Shown here one piece after another: positions 15,580 through 22,916 of a DNA stretch of 64,000 nucleotides; positions within the stretch are counted from its first letter, which is position 1, and each line of letters opens with the position of its first letter. A program made the position numbers and the translations under genes. The DNA comes from Micromonospora parva. GTDB lineage: Bacteria; Actinomycetota; Actinomycetes; Mycobacteriales; Micromonosporaceae. The notes under the pieces are model-generated. The model did not search any database. It was not told where the DNA came from and worked only from the letters and a program-made list of their open reading frames with translations. Location: NCBI RefSeq assembly GCF_000718515.1, contig NZ_JNZS01000006.1, forward strand, positions 202,405 through 266,404. The letters run 5' to 3'.

Positions 15580-17697
15580 TCAACCAGCGTCGCGCGCCTC
15601 CCGCTCGCCGTTCGCCCGGGACAACCGGCCCGGCCACCAGATCTTCGGCCCGATGTCGTACGCGAGCGCGGGCACCAGCAGCGAGCGGACGACGATGGTG
15701 TCGATCAGCACCCCGATCGCGACAGCGGTACCCAGCTCGACGAGCACCACAAGCGGCAGGACGGCGAGGGCGGAGAACGTCGCGGCGAGCACGATGCCGG
15801 CGGAGGTGATCACGCCGCCGGTGACGGCGAGACCGGAGAGCACCCCGGCGCGGGTGCCGCGCTTCACCGACTCCTCGCGGACCCGGCTCATCAGGAAGAT
15901 GTTGTAGTCGATGCCGAGCGCGACCAGGAAGACGAACGCGAACAGCGGGAACGACGAGTCCACGCCGGGGAAGTCGAAGACGTGGCGGAACAGCAGCGCG
16001 CAGAGACCGAGGGTCGCCGCGAAGCTGAGCAGCACGGTGGCGATCAGCAGCACCGGGGCGAGCAGCGCGCGCAGCAGCAGGGCCAGGATGACCGCGATGA
16101 CCACCAGCACCACCGGGATGATGACGTTCTGGTCGCGCTTCGCGGCGTCCGAGGTGTCCACGTTGATCGCGGTGAAGCCGCCGACCACCGCGTCCGCGCC
16201 GGGCACCTGGTGTACGGCGACCCGCAGCTCGCGGATGGTCCGTTCGGCGCCGTCGCTGTCGGGTGGGTCGGCCAGCGTGGCTTCCAACTGCACCCGCCCG
16301 TCGACGACCTTCGGGGCGGCGTTCGCCTCGGGTGGGCCGGTCTGCGGCCCGGTGGTGAGGGGGCGGACGTCGGCGACGCCGGGGACGTCCTTCGCGACCT
16401 GGGCGACCTGCCGGGCGGTCTGCTCGGTGGTGAAGATGGTGGCCGGGCTGCCGGTGCCGGCCGGGTAGTGCCGGGAGATCACTTCCTGGCCGTCCACCGA
16501 GTCGGTGCGCTGGGTGAAGAGGTCGGACTGGCCGAGGGTGGTGGCGCCGAGCTGGGTGAGGCCGAGCGTCAGCACTGCCAGCACCACGGCGGTGCTCAGC
16601 CAGATCGGCCGGGCGTGCCGGGCGACGAAGCCGGCGATGCGGCTCCAGATGCCGTGTTCGGCCCGTGGGTCGGCCTGGTCGGCTTCGGGCCGTCGGGGCC
16701 AGAACGCCCACCGCCCGCCGAGCACCAGCAGCGCGGGCAGGAAGGTGAGCATCACCAGCAGGGTGGCGCCGATGCCGATGGCGGCGACCGGGCCGAGCGC
16801 CCGGTTGGAGTTGAGGCTGGACAGCAGCAGGCAGAGCAGGCTGACGATGACGGTGCCGCCGGACGCGATGATGGCCGGCGCGGCACCCTTCCAGGCGGCG
16901 CGCATGGCGGCCCAGGGCCGGTCGTGCTGGTGCAGCTCCTCCCGGTAGCGGGCGATCAGCAGCAGCGCGTAGTCGGTGCCGGCGCCGAAGACCAGCACGG
17001 TGAGGATGCCCTGGGCCTGCCCGTTGAGCTTGAGCACGTCCGCGTCGGCGAGCAGGTAGACGAAGACCGAGGCGAGGGCGTACGACATGCCGGCGGCGAG
17101 CAGCGGGAAGATCCAGAGGACCGGGCTGCGGTAGACGACCAGCAGGATGATCAGCACCACGACCAGGGTGACCAGCAGCAGTGGGCCGTCGATCGCCGAG
17201 AAGACCTCGATCAGGTCGGCGAGCAGGCCGGCCGGGCCGGAGACGTCGACGGTGAGGCCGTCCCGGTCGCCGCCGGTGATGTCGCGCAGTTGCTCGACGA
17301 CCGCGCCGATCTCCTCGCCCTCGGCGTCGTCCACCGGCACGACGACCTGCAGTGCCTGGCCGTCCTCGCTTGGGATGGGCGGGGGCAGCGGGGTGACCAC
17401 GCCGGGGATCTGGGCGAACCGGGCGGCGTCGGCGCTGACCCGTTGCCGGTCCGCGTCGGTGATCCCGGAGCGCCGCTCGTAGACGACCAGCGCCGGGGTG
17501 GTCTGCCGGTCGACGAACTCGCCGGCGAGATCCTGGGCACGGGTCGCCTCGGCGTCGGTGGGCAGGAAGGCCGCGTTGTCGTTGGTGGCCACCTCGCTCA
17601 GACGTCCTGCGTACGGGCCGGACACGCCGCCGATCACCAACCAGGCCAGCACGACCGCCACCGCGATCAGCGTGGCCCTGCCGCCTCGTCCGGACAT
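15580..17697 (-). CDS. MMPL/RND family membrane transporter
   Basis: The 705-residue protein has the MMPL layout: one N-terminal helix (ATLIAVAVVLAWLVIGGVSG), an extracytoplasmic domain, then five helices including LLLVTLVVVLIILLVVY, with GAGTDYALLLIARYREEL, the conserved proton-relay region (Asp-Tyr in helix 4). The arrangement repeats in the second half with GIDYNIFLMSRVREE. Such proteins export lipids or small molecules using the proton gradient. ATG 17697 has GAGG at 9 nt, and GTG 17703 is the alternative. It lies 20 nt from the stop of the convergent MycE-like gene. A role in exporting the lanthipeptide is possible but not supported by coupling. Confidence 0.9.
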   Translation of the reverse strand: MSGRGGRATLIAVAVVLAWLVIGGVSGPYAGRLSEVATNDNAAFLPTDAEATRAQDLAGEFVDRQTTPALVVYERRSGITDADRQRVSADAARFAQIPGVVTPLPPPIPSEDGQALQVVVPVDDAEGEEIGAVVEQLRDITGGDRDGLTVDVSGPAGLLADLIEVFSAIDGPLLLVTLVVVLIILLVVYRSPVLWIFPLLAAGMSYALASVFVYLLADADVLKLNGQAQGILTVLVFGAGTDYALLLIARYREELHQHDRPWAAMRAAWKGAAPAIIASGGTVIVSLLCLLLSSLNSNRALGPVAAIGIGATLLVMLTFLPALLVLGGRWAFWPRRPEADQADPRAEHGIWSRIAGFVARHARPIWLSTAVVLAVLTLGLTQLGATTLGQSDLFTQRTDSVDGQEVISRHYPAGTGSPATIFTTEQTARQVAQVAKDVPGVADVRPLTTGPQTGPPEANAAPKVVDGRVQLEATLADPPDSDGAERTIRELRVAVHQVPGADAVVGGFTAINVDTSDAAKRDQNVIIPVVLVVIAVILALLLRALLAPVLLIATVLLSFAATLGLCALLFRHVFDFPGVDSSFPLFAFVFLVALGIDYNIFLMSRVREESVKRGTRAGVLSGLAVTGGVITSAGIVLAATFSALAVLPLVVLVELGTAVAIGVLIDTIVVRSLLVPALAYDIGPKIWWPGRLSRANGEREARDAG

Positions 17698-17811
17698 CCG
17701 CACTCACCTCAAGGATCGACGCATCAATCGACGCAGCGGGAGCCTCAGTCGACATCGACCATCCTGCCGGGCAGGCAGGTCCAGGGTGGGTGAAACAGGG
17801 TCACACACACG

Positions 17812-17844
17812 AAAACGCCCGTCGGCATCAGGCCGACGGGCGTT
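17812..17844 (-). terminator. Rho-independent terminator of tRNA-Asn
   Basis: A 13-bp perfect stem (17814-17826 with 17832-17844, loop ATCAG/CTGAT) is followed on the minus strand by TTTT. It lies 19 nt beyond the tRNA 3' end, and its T-run is one of the few classical ones in this window. Confidence 0.88.
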
Positions 17845-17862
17845 GGGCGTTGGGTGGAGAAG

Positions 17863-17935
17863 CTCCCCCGATTGGACTCGAACCAATAACCTGCCGGTTA
17901 ACAGCCGGCTGCTCTGCCAATTGAGCTACAGGGGA
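17863..17935 (-). tRNA. tRNA-Asn (anticodon GTT)
   Basis: The minus strand folds into a standard cloverleaf of 73 nt: acceptor arms TCCCCTG/CGGGGGA with one T-G pair, D-loop region TAGCTCAATTGGCAGAGCA, anticodon stem-loop GCCGGCTGTTAACCGGC with GTT in the loop, and T-arm ATTGGTTCGAGTCCAAT. The discriminator base is G. CCA is not encoded. It is a single tRNA, not part of a cluster, and a good terminator follows. Confidence 0.96.
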
Positions 17936-18232
17936 TCGTGCACCGCCCGGAATCGGATCTCGCCGACGCCGTGCGACGGGACAAGAGTACAGGACTTTCC
18001 CCCGTGGCGGTCCAGTGGGTTCCACCCGGGCACCTGATGATCGACATCCGCAGGTCAGGTGCCACGACACATCGACATACAGGGTAAATCGCCATCCCGG
18101 CCCAGACATGCTTGAGCGGAGAGCAGGATGGGTAGTTAGCTGCGGACAGAGGACGCAGGCGCGAACAGGTCGCCTTCCGACGGGGCAACCCACCGGGAGG
18201 ATGACGGCGCGTCAGGTACGGAAGGAGCCGCC

Positions 18233-18637
18233 ATGCGCGGAAAGATCATGTTTCTTGGCGGGCTGGCTGCGGGATTCGTCCTGGGCGCCCGTGCCGGCCG
18301 GGAAAAGTACGAAGAGCTCGTGGTTCGGGGCCGCAAGGTGCTCGACCACCCGACCGTCCAGGAGGCGGCCGGGGTCGCGCAGGCCCAGGCCAACAAGCTC
18401 TACAGCGAGGGCAAGGACAAGCTCGGCCAGACCAAACTGGCCGAGAAGCTGGGCACCGGCAACGGCAGCACCGGCAAGCAGGAGCTGACCGCCGCCGACG
18501 ACGCGTTCGCCGGCACGCCCGCCACCGTGGGCGCCAAGGCGGGCACCAGCACGGTCGGCACGACCTCCGGGTCGCCGTCGTCCACGAACCCCCGCACCAA
18601 GCCGTCCGGCTCGGGCACGAACGCCAGCACGCTCTGA
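18233..18637 (+). CDS. YtxH-like small protein with an N-terminal membrane segment
   Basis: The 134-residue protein starts at ATG 18233 with GGAAGGAG upstream. One N-terminal hydrophobic segment, KIMFLGGLAAGFVLGARAG (residues 4-22), is followed directly by the charged REKYEEL, a pattern common in YtxH-type stress proteins of actinobacteria. The middle is helical and charged, and the last 50 residues are a Gly/Ser/Thr/Pro-rich, probably disordered tail. Its function is unknown. It is convergent with the gene at 18702, with a shared hairpin between them. Confidence 0.82.
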   Translation: MRGKIMFLGGLAAGFVLGARAGREKYEELVVRGRKVLDHPTVQEAAGVAQAQANKLYSEGKDKLGQTKLAEKLGTGNGSTGKQELTAADDAFAGTPATVGAKAGTSTVGTTSGSPSSTNPRTKPSGSGTNASTL

Positions 18638-18650
18638 CCACACGCACGTA

Positions 18651-18684
18651 CACGGGCCGGTCGCCGCAGGGCGACCGGCCCGTG
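18651..18684. terminator. Bidirectional hairpin terminator
   Basis: A 15-bp perfect stem (18651-18665 with 18670-18684) with a GCAG loop sits between the convergent genes ending at 18637 and 18702. It can serve both strands. There is no T-run. Confidence 0.8.
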
Positions 18685-18701
18685 GTCGGTCCGGGGTGCG
18701 A

Positions 18702-19709
18702 TCAGTCCTTGCTGCTGAACGCCGCGTCGAAGGCGGCGCTCGGTGCGTCGAAGGCGAGCCGGCGGACGAACTGCAACGCCTCCGGGGCGCCGACCAGCCG
18801 GTCCATCCCCGCGTCTTCCCACTCGACCGAGATCGGGCCGGTGTAGCCGATCGCGTTCAACGCGCGGAAGCAGTCCTCCCAGGGCACGTCGCCGTGGCCG
18901 GTGGAGACGAAGTCCCACCCGCGGCGCAGGTCCGCCCAGGGCAGGTGCGAGGCGAGCCGGCCACGCCGGCCGTCCCCGGTACGCACCTTCGCGTCCTTGC
19001 AGTCCACGTGGTAGATCCGGTCGGCGAAGTCGAAGATGAAGTTCACCGGGTCCAGCTCCTGCCACACGAAGTGCGACGGGTCCCAGTTCAGACCGAACGC
19101 GGGCCGGTTGCCGATCGCCTCCAGCGTCCGCTTCGTCGTCCAGTAGTCGTACGCGATCTCGCTGGGGTGCACCTCGTGGGCGAACCGCACCCCCACCTCG
19201 TCGAACACGTCGAGGATGGGGTTCCACCGGTCGGCGAAGTCCTGGTAGCCGCGCTCGATCATCGCCGGCGGCACCGGCGGGAACATCGCCAGGGTGTGCC
19301 AGATCGACGAACCGGTGAAGCCGACAACGGTCTTCACCCCGAGCTTCGCCCCCGCCCGCGCGGTGTCCTTGATCTCCTCGGCGGCCCGCTGGCGAACCCC
19401 CTCGGGCTCTCCGTCGCCCCAGATGCGGCCGGGCAGGATGTCCTGGTGCCGCTCGTCGATCGGGTGGTCGCAGACCGCCTGGCCGACGAGGTGGTTGGAG
19501 ATCGTGAAGACCTGGAGGTTGTACTTCGCGAGGGTCTCCTTCTTCCGCTCGACGTACGAGTCGTCGGCGAGCGCCTTGTCGACCTCGAAGTGGTCGCCCC
19601 AGCAGGCGATCTCCAGACCGTCGTAGCCCCACTCGGAGGCGAGCCGGCAGACCTCCTCGAACGGAAGATCGGCCCACTGGCCGGTGAAGAGCGTGATGGG
19701 TCGCGCCAT
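18702..19709 (-). CDS. Sugar phosphate isomerase/epimerase family TIM barrel
   Basis: The 335-residue protein of the xylose-isomerase-like (AP endonuclease 2) family opens with [38 protein letters not shown]. It keeps the expected metal-site pieces: Glu in [17 protein letters not shown], Asp-x-x-His in [12 protein letters not shown], His-x-Asp in YHVDCKD and Glu near the C terminus in [10 protein letters not shown]. Members isomerise or epimerise sugars and keto sugars or eliminate from 3-keto-glycosides. It is a single gene here with no coupled neighbour. The nearby secreted DUF1080 and PQQ-type dehydrogenase proteins make a keto-sugar substrate possible. The exact reaction is not decidable. 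Confidence 0.85.
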   Translation of the reverse strand: MARPITLFTGQWADLPFEEVCRLASEWGYDGLEIACWGDHFEVDKALADDSYVERKKETLAKYNLQVFTISNHLVGQAVCDHPIDERHQDILPGRIWGDGEPEGVRQRAAEEIKDTARAGAKLGVKTVVGFTGSSIWHTLAMFPPVPPAMIERGYQDFADRWNPILDVFDEVGVRFAHEVHPSEIAYDYWTTKRTLEAIGNRPAFGLNWDPSHFVWQELDPVNFIFDFADRIYHVDCKDAKVRTGDGRRGRLASHLPWADLRRGWDFVSTGHGDVPWEDCFRALNAIGYTGPISVEWEDAGMDRLVGAPEALQFVRRLAFDAPSAAFDAAFSSKD

Positions 19710-19921
19710 TGTCCTTCTCCCCTGTTGTGATGGGGATTCCCTGTGCGGACCGGGGCGAGGGGTGACCGGACGTACGCGGCGTTCGCGCGGTCACCGGTGG
19801 GTGCGGAACACACCTGGGCCCGGCGGGTTGCGCCTCCCACCGGGTCACCGGCCACCAGCACGGTCGCCGCCCTCAGCCTATTTCCGAGGTGCCCGATCGG
19901 GGAAGCCCTGGAGTCGACAGT
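19710..19921. other. Intergenic stretch, no feature seen
   Basis: About 210 bp between the TIM-barrel gene start and the histidine kinase remnant. The promoter of the TIM-barrel gene should lie here, but no clear hexamers, repeats or genes were found. Confidence 0.5.
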
Positions 19922-20620
19922 TCATCCGATCATTTCCTCGGGGGCGGGCAGGACCGCCCGTACGGTGAAGCCCCCTCCGGCGCGCGGGCCGGCGGAGAAG
20001 GTGCCGCCGAGCCGCTCGGCGCGCCTGCGTACCCCGAGCAGACCTCGCCCGGCGACCTGGCTGCCGCCGCCTGCCGGGGCGGGCCCGACGCCCTCGTCGC
20101 GGATCTCGATGGTGATGCCCGCGGCGTCGTAGCGCAGGCGGACCCCGACCGGAGCGCCCGGCGCGTGCCGGCAGGCGTTGGTCAGCGCTTCCTCGATGAT
20201 CCGGTACGCCACCACGTCGACCGGGCCGGGCAGCGGCCGGGGTTGCCCGGCCATGCTCCACCGCACCGGTTGGCCGGCGGTGAAGCCCTCCACCAAGGCG
20301 TCGAGACGGTTCAGGCTGGGCGTCGGCTCGGACGGGTCGTCGGGCTCCTCCGCCCGGCCCAGCGCACCGAGCAGCTGATGGCCTCGCGCCAGCACCGTCC
20401 CACGCCACTGCGCGAACAACCCCATGCTGGTCAAGGTACGGCAGCCAGCTGTGAAGCGGTCGGCGGCGTCCACGCAATGTGCCGCATCCGAATGCCCCGG
20501 CAGCGGTGCGGGGATCAGCCCACACCGAGGCTCCGACCTCCCCCGCAACCCCGCGCCCACGGCGGCCGGGCGAAGCGGTGATGGCGGCCGGCCGACGAAG
20601 CGGTGATGCCTCTGAGTCAT
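19922..20620 (-). pseudogene. Remnant of a NarL-type sensor histidine kinase (C-terminal ATPase part)
   Basis: About 232 codons are open. Only the last 150 or so look like a histidine kinase. The tail of the dimerisation domain (GHQLLGALGRAEEPDDP...LNRLDALVEGF) is followed by a HATPase domain with N-box RIIEEALTNACRHA, G1 DEGVG and G2 GRGLLGVRRRAERLGG. The phospho-acceptor helix with the H-box, and any sensor or membrane region, are absent. The first 75 residues do not resemble a kinase, and the putative start codon lies inside a perfect inverted repeat (20603-20642). No response regulator gene is adjacent. It is best read as a truncated, inactive gene. An orphan ATPase domain protein of the RsbW kind is less likely. 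Confidence 0.7.
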
Positions 20621-20642
20621 CAGGATGACTCAGAGGCATCAC
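20603..20642. repeat. 19-bp perfect inverted repeat with 2-nt centre
   Basis: Arms 20603-20621 and 20624-20642 are perfectly complementary around AG. The element lies about 85 nt past the stop of the secreted ThuA/DUF1080 gene and at the edge of the kinase remnant. It may end the transcript of the upstream gene; no T-run follows. Because of the symmetry both strands start an open frame with the same six residues (MTQRHH), a trivial result of the repeat. Confidence 0.85.
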
Positions 20643-20726
20643 GCTCGTTGGCGACACCGCTCGTCGCGCTTGTGCCGAGGCGGAGGGGCCGACGACGCGG
20701 GTCGCAGCCCCTCCGGGATCAGTCGG

Positions 20727-22841
20727 TCAGGGCAGGGTCCACTTCTGGTTGGCGGCGTTGAGGCAGGTCCAGAGGTGCACGATCGTGCTGTCGGCGGAGT
20801 TGTTGCCGGAGACGTCCAGGCACTTGCCCGACGACGGGTTGCGCAGGGTGCCGTCGGACTGCGCCGCCCAGTTCTGCGCGCCGGTGCCGTTGCACGTCCA
20901 GAGCTGGATCTTGGTGCCGTCGGCGGTGCCGCTGCCGTTGACGTCCAGGCACTTGCCGAGCGCCTTGATCGTCGAGTTCGGCGTCACCGTCCACGTCTGC
21001 GCCGCGCTGCTGTTGCAGGTGTAGATCTGGATCTGGGTGCCGTCGGCGGTGGCACCGTTGCGCACGTCCAGGCACTTGCCGGCGAGACCCTTGATCGGGC
21101 CGACCCCGGTGCTGCCGCCGCTCCCCTTGACCAGTGTGAAGTCGTCCACGTCGAAGAGCCCGGTGCCGCTACCGGTGAAGGTGAGATACAGGTTCTGGGT
21201 GCCGGACGGGACGTTGGACAGCGCCGTGGTGACGTTGGCGAAGGTCGTCCAACTGCCGGTGTTGGGCACGGCGACCGAGCCCAGCACCGGGCCGGTGGCC
21301 GAACCGGTGCGCACCTGGATGGTGCCGCCCGCGCCGCCGGAGACGACCCGGGACGTGAACGAGGTGACCCCGGTCAGGTTGACGCCGTTGTAGGCGGCCC
21401 AGTCGCCCGGGTCGATGTAGCCGATGGTCTGCCCGCCGTTGGCGCCCGCCTTGGTGAACGCGGAGACGCCGTTGGCCGCGCTGAACGTCTCGGCCTGGAT
21501 CGTGGTGTTGCCGGTCGGCGGCGGCGTGGTGCCCAACTCCTTGATCCGGATGTTGCGGAACGAGGCGTCGTCACCGGTGCCGTGGTTCTGGATGCCGATG
21601 TGGCCGGCCAGCGATCGGACCGGGTTGGTGTTGGTGAAGTCGTTGATCTTCACGCCGTTGAGGAAGATCTGCAGCCGCTCCCCCTCGACCAGCAGTTCGT
21701 AGGTGTTCCACTCCCCCGGCGCGTTCAGCGCCGCGTCGCGAGCGGCGATGTCGGCGGACTTGAAGGTGTAGACCGCGCCGGTGGTGCGGTCGGTCGCGTC
21801 GGTGGCGTCGATCTGGATCTCGTAACCGTTGTCGACCGCCGACCACGGGTCACTCGACGGTGGGAAACCGATGAAGATGCCGGAGTTGTCGTCACCGGCC
21901 AGCTTCCAGTCCAGCTTCAGCGAGTAGTTGGTGAACTGCTTGGCGTTGTACCAGAACAACCCCATGCCGCCGACCGAGGTCAGGGTGGCGTCGGAGTTGG
22001 TGAAGCTGCCCGGGCCGGCCTGTGACCAACCGGCCGTCGAGCCGTTGAACAGCGGGGTGTAGCCGGTCTCGGGCCGGCAGTCGGCCTTGCTCCGACCGGA
22101 GGCGTACCGGATGCCGCCGAGCAGGTGGTTGCGGAACGCCGGCTCCGCGTACGACGCCTGGGTGTGCCCCGCGCCGGTGTAGAAGGACCGGCCGCCGCTG
22201 TAGCTCTTGCACCAGCTCAGCGGGTGGTCGGCACCCATGCCGCCGCCGGAGTACGACGACTCGTCAAGGGTGGCCAGCACGTGCGCGGTCGACCGGGCGT
22301 TGGTGCGGTAGTTGTACCACTCGTCGGTGCGGGTCCAGGTCTGCGGCAGGTGAGCGGTGGCCGCGTGGCCCCGGTCCTCCACCTTCATGTTGGCCTGCTG
22401 GATCGCCGGGTGCGAGGCGAACCACGCGCCCACCAGGTTGCCGTAGAACGGCCAGTCGTACTCGGTGTCGGCGGCGGCGTGCACACCCACGTACCCACGG
22501 CCGGAGCCGATGTACGACTCGAAGGCGGTCTGCTGGCTGGCGTTGAGCACGTCGCCGGTGGTGTTGAGGAAGACGACCGCCTCGTACTGGTTCAGGTTGC
22601 TGGTGGTGAACGCGGCGGCGTCCTCGGTCGCGGTGACGGTGAAGTTGTTCGCCGCGCCCAGGTCGCGGATGGTCTGGATGCCGACCGGGATCGCGTCGTG
22701 CCGGAAACCGGCGGTCTTGGAGAACACCAGCACGTCGTACGGGGCGTCGGCGGCGCTGGCCGGGGTGGCCGGGGTGGTACAGGCGATGACGGCGAGTGCG
22801 GCCATTGCCGCACCGAGGACGGGTCGCAGGCGTCTGCGCAT
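20727..22841 (-). CDS. Secreted ThuA / DUF1080 (3-keto-disaccharide hydrolase-like) protein with CBM6 and ricin-B lectin
   Basis: The 704-residue exported protein starts with a signal peptide (about residues 1-29, ending AASA/PASA). In order it has a ThuA-like domain (35-250; YDVLVFSKTAGFRHDAI, GYVGVHAAADTEYDWPFYG), a DUF1080 jelly roll (260-435; GYTPLFNGSTAGWSQ, SGIFIGFPP, EWNTYELLVEGERLQIFLNGVKINDF), a CBM6-type domain (445-575) and a ricin-B trefoil (580-704) with three QxW repeats. ThuA and DUF1080 domains occur in bacterial 3-keto-sugar and polysaccharide breakdown. The ricin and CBM modules suggest binding to an insoluble glycan. The SD is inside a hairpin just upstream (22848-22867). 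Its C-terminal modules closely match those of the next gene. Confidence 0.9.
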   Translation of the reverse strand: MRRRLRPVLGAAMAALAVIACTTPATPASAADAPYDVLVFSKTAGFRHDAIPVGIQTIRDLGAANNFTVTATEDAAAFTTSNLNQYEAVVFLNTTGDVLNASQQTAFESYIGSGRGYVGVHAAADTEYDWPFYGNLVGAWFASHPAIQQANMKVEDRGHAATAHLPQTWTRTDEWYNYRTNARSTAHVLATLDESSYSGGGMGADHPLSWCKSYSGGRSFYTGAGHTQASYAEPAFRNHLLGGIRYASGRSKADCRPETGYTPLFNGSTAGWSQAGPGSFTNSDATLTSVGGMGLFWYNAKQFTNYSLKLDWKLAGDDNSGIFIGFPPSSDPWSAVDNGYEIQIDATDATDRTTGAVYTFKSADIAARDAALNAPGEWNTYELLVEGERLQIFLNGVKINDFTNTNPVRSLAGHIGIQNHGTGDDASFRNIRIKELGTTPPPTGNTTIQAETFSAANGVSAFTKAGANGGQTIGYIDPGDWAAYNGVNLTGVTSFTSRVVSGGAGGTIQVRTGSATGPVLGSVAVPNTGSWTTFANVTTALSNVPSGTQNLYLTFTGSGTGLFDVDDFTLVKGSGGSTGVGPIKGLAGKCLDVRNGATADGTQIQIYTCNSSAAQTWTVTPNSTIKALGKCLDVNGSGTADGTKIQLWTCNGTGAQNWAAQSDGTLRNPSSGKCLDVSGNNSADSTIVHLWTCLNAANQKWTLP

Positions 22842-22847
22842 ATCGCT

Positions 22848-22867
22848 CTCCTAATTGCGGTTAGGAG
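22848..22867 (-). promoter_or_regulatory. Hairpin that contains the Shine-Dalgarno of the ThuA/DUF1080 gene
   Basis: On the minus strand CTCCTAA (22861-22867) pairs perfectly with TTAGGAG (22848-22854) around a 6-nt loop. The second arm is the AGGAG ribosome site, 6 nt before ATG 22841. Folding would hide the site, so translation may be conditional. It may also be a DNA operator. Confidence 0.6.
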
Positions 22868-22916
22868 GGGCCCCTCGCACCACACTAGGCGTTGTCGAAG
22901 GGCTCCTCCCGCCAGC

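Noticed and set aside
17863..17935. tRNA attachment site with an integrated element
   Set aside because: No integrase gene and no repeated tRNA 3' end were found nearby.
19922..20620. Functional anti-sigma factor kinase (RsbW type)
   Set aside because: The G2 box and the preceding region match NarL-type sensor kinases, with a recognisable remnant of their dimerisation domain.
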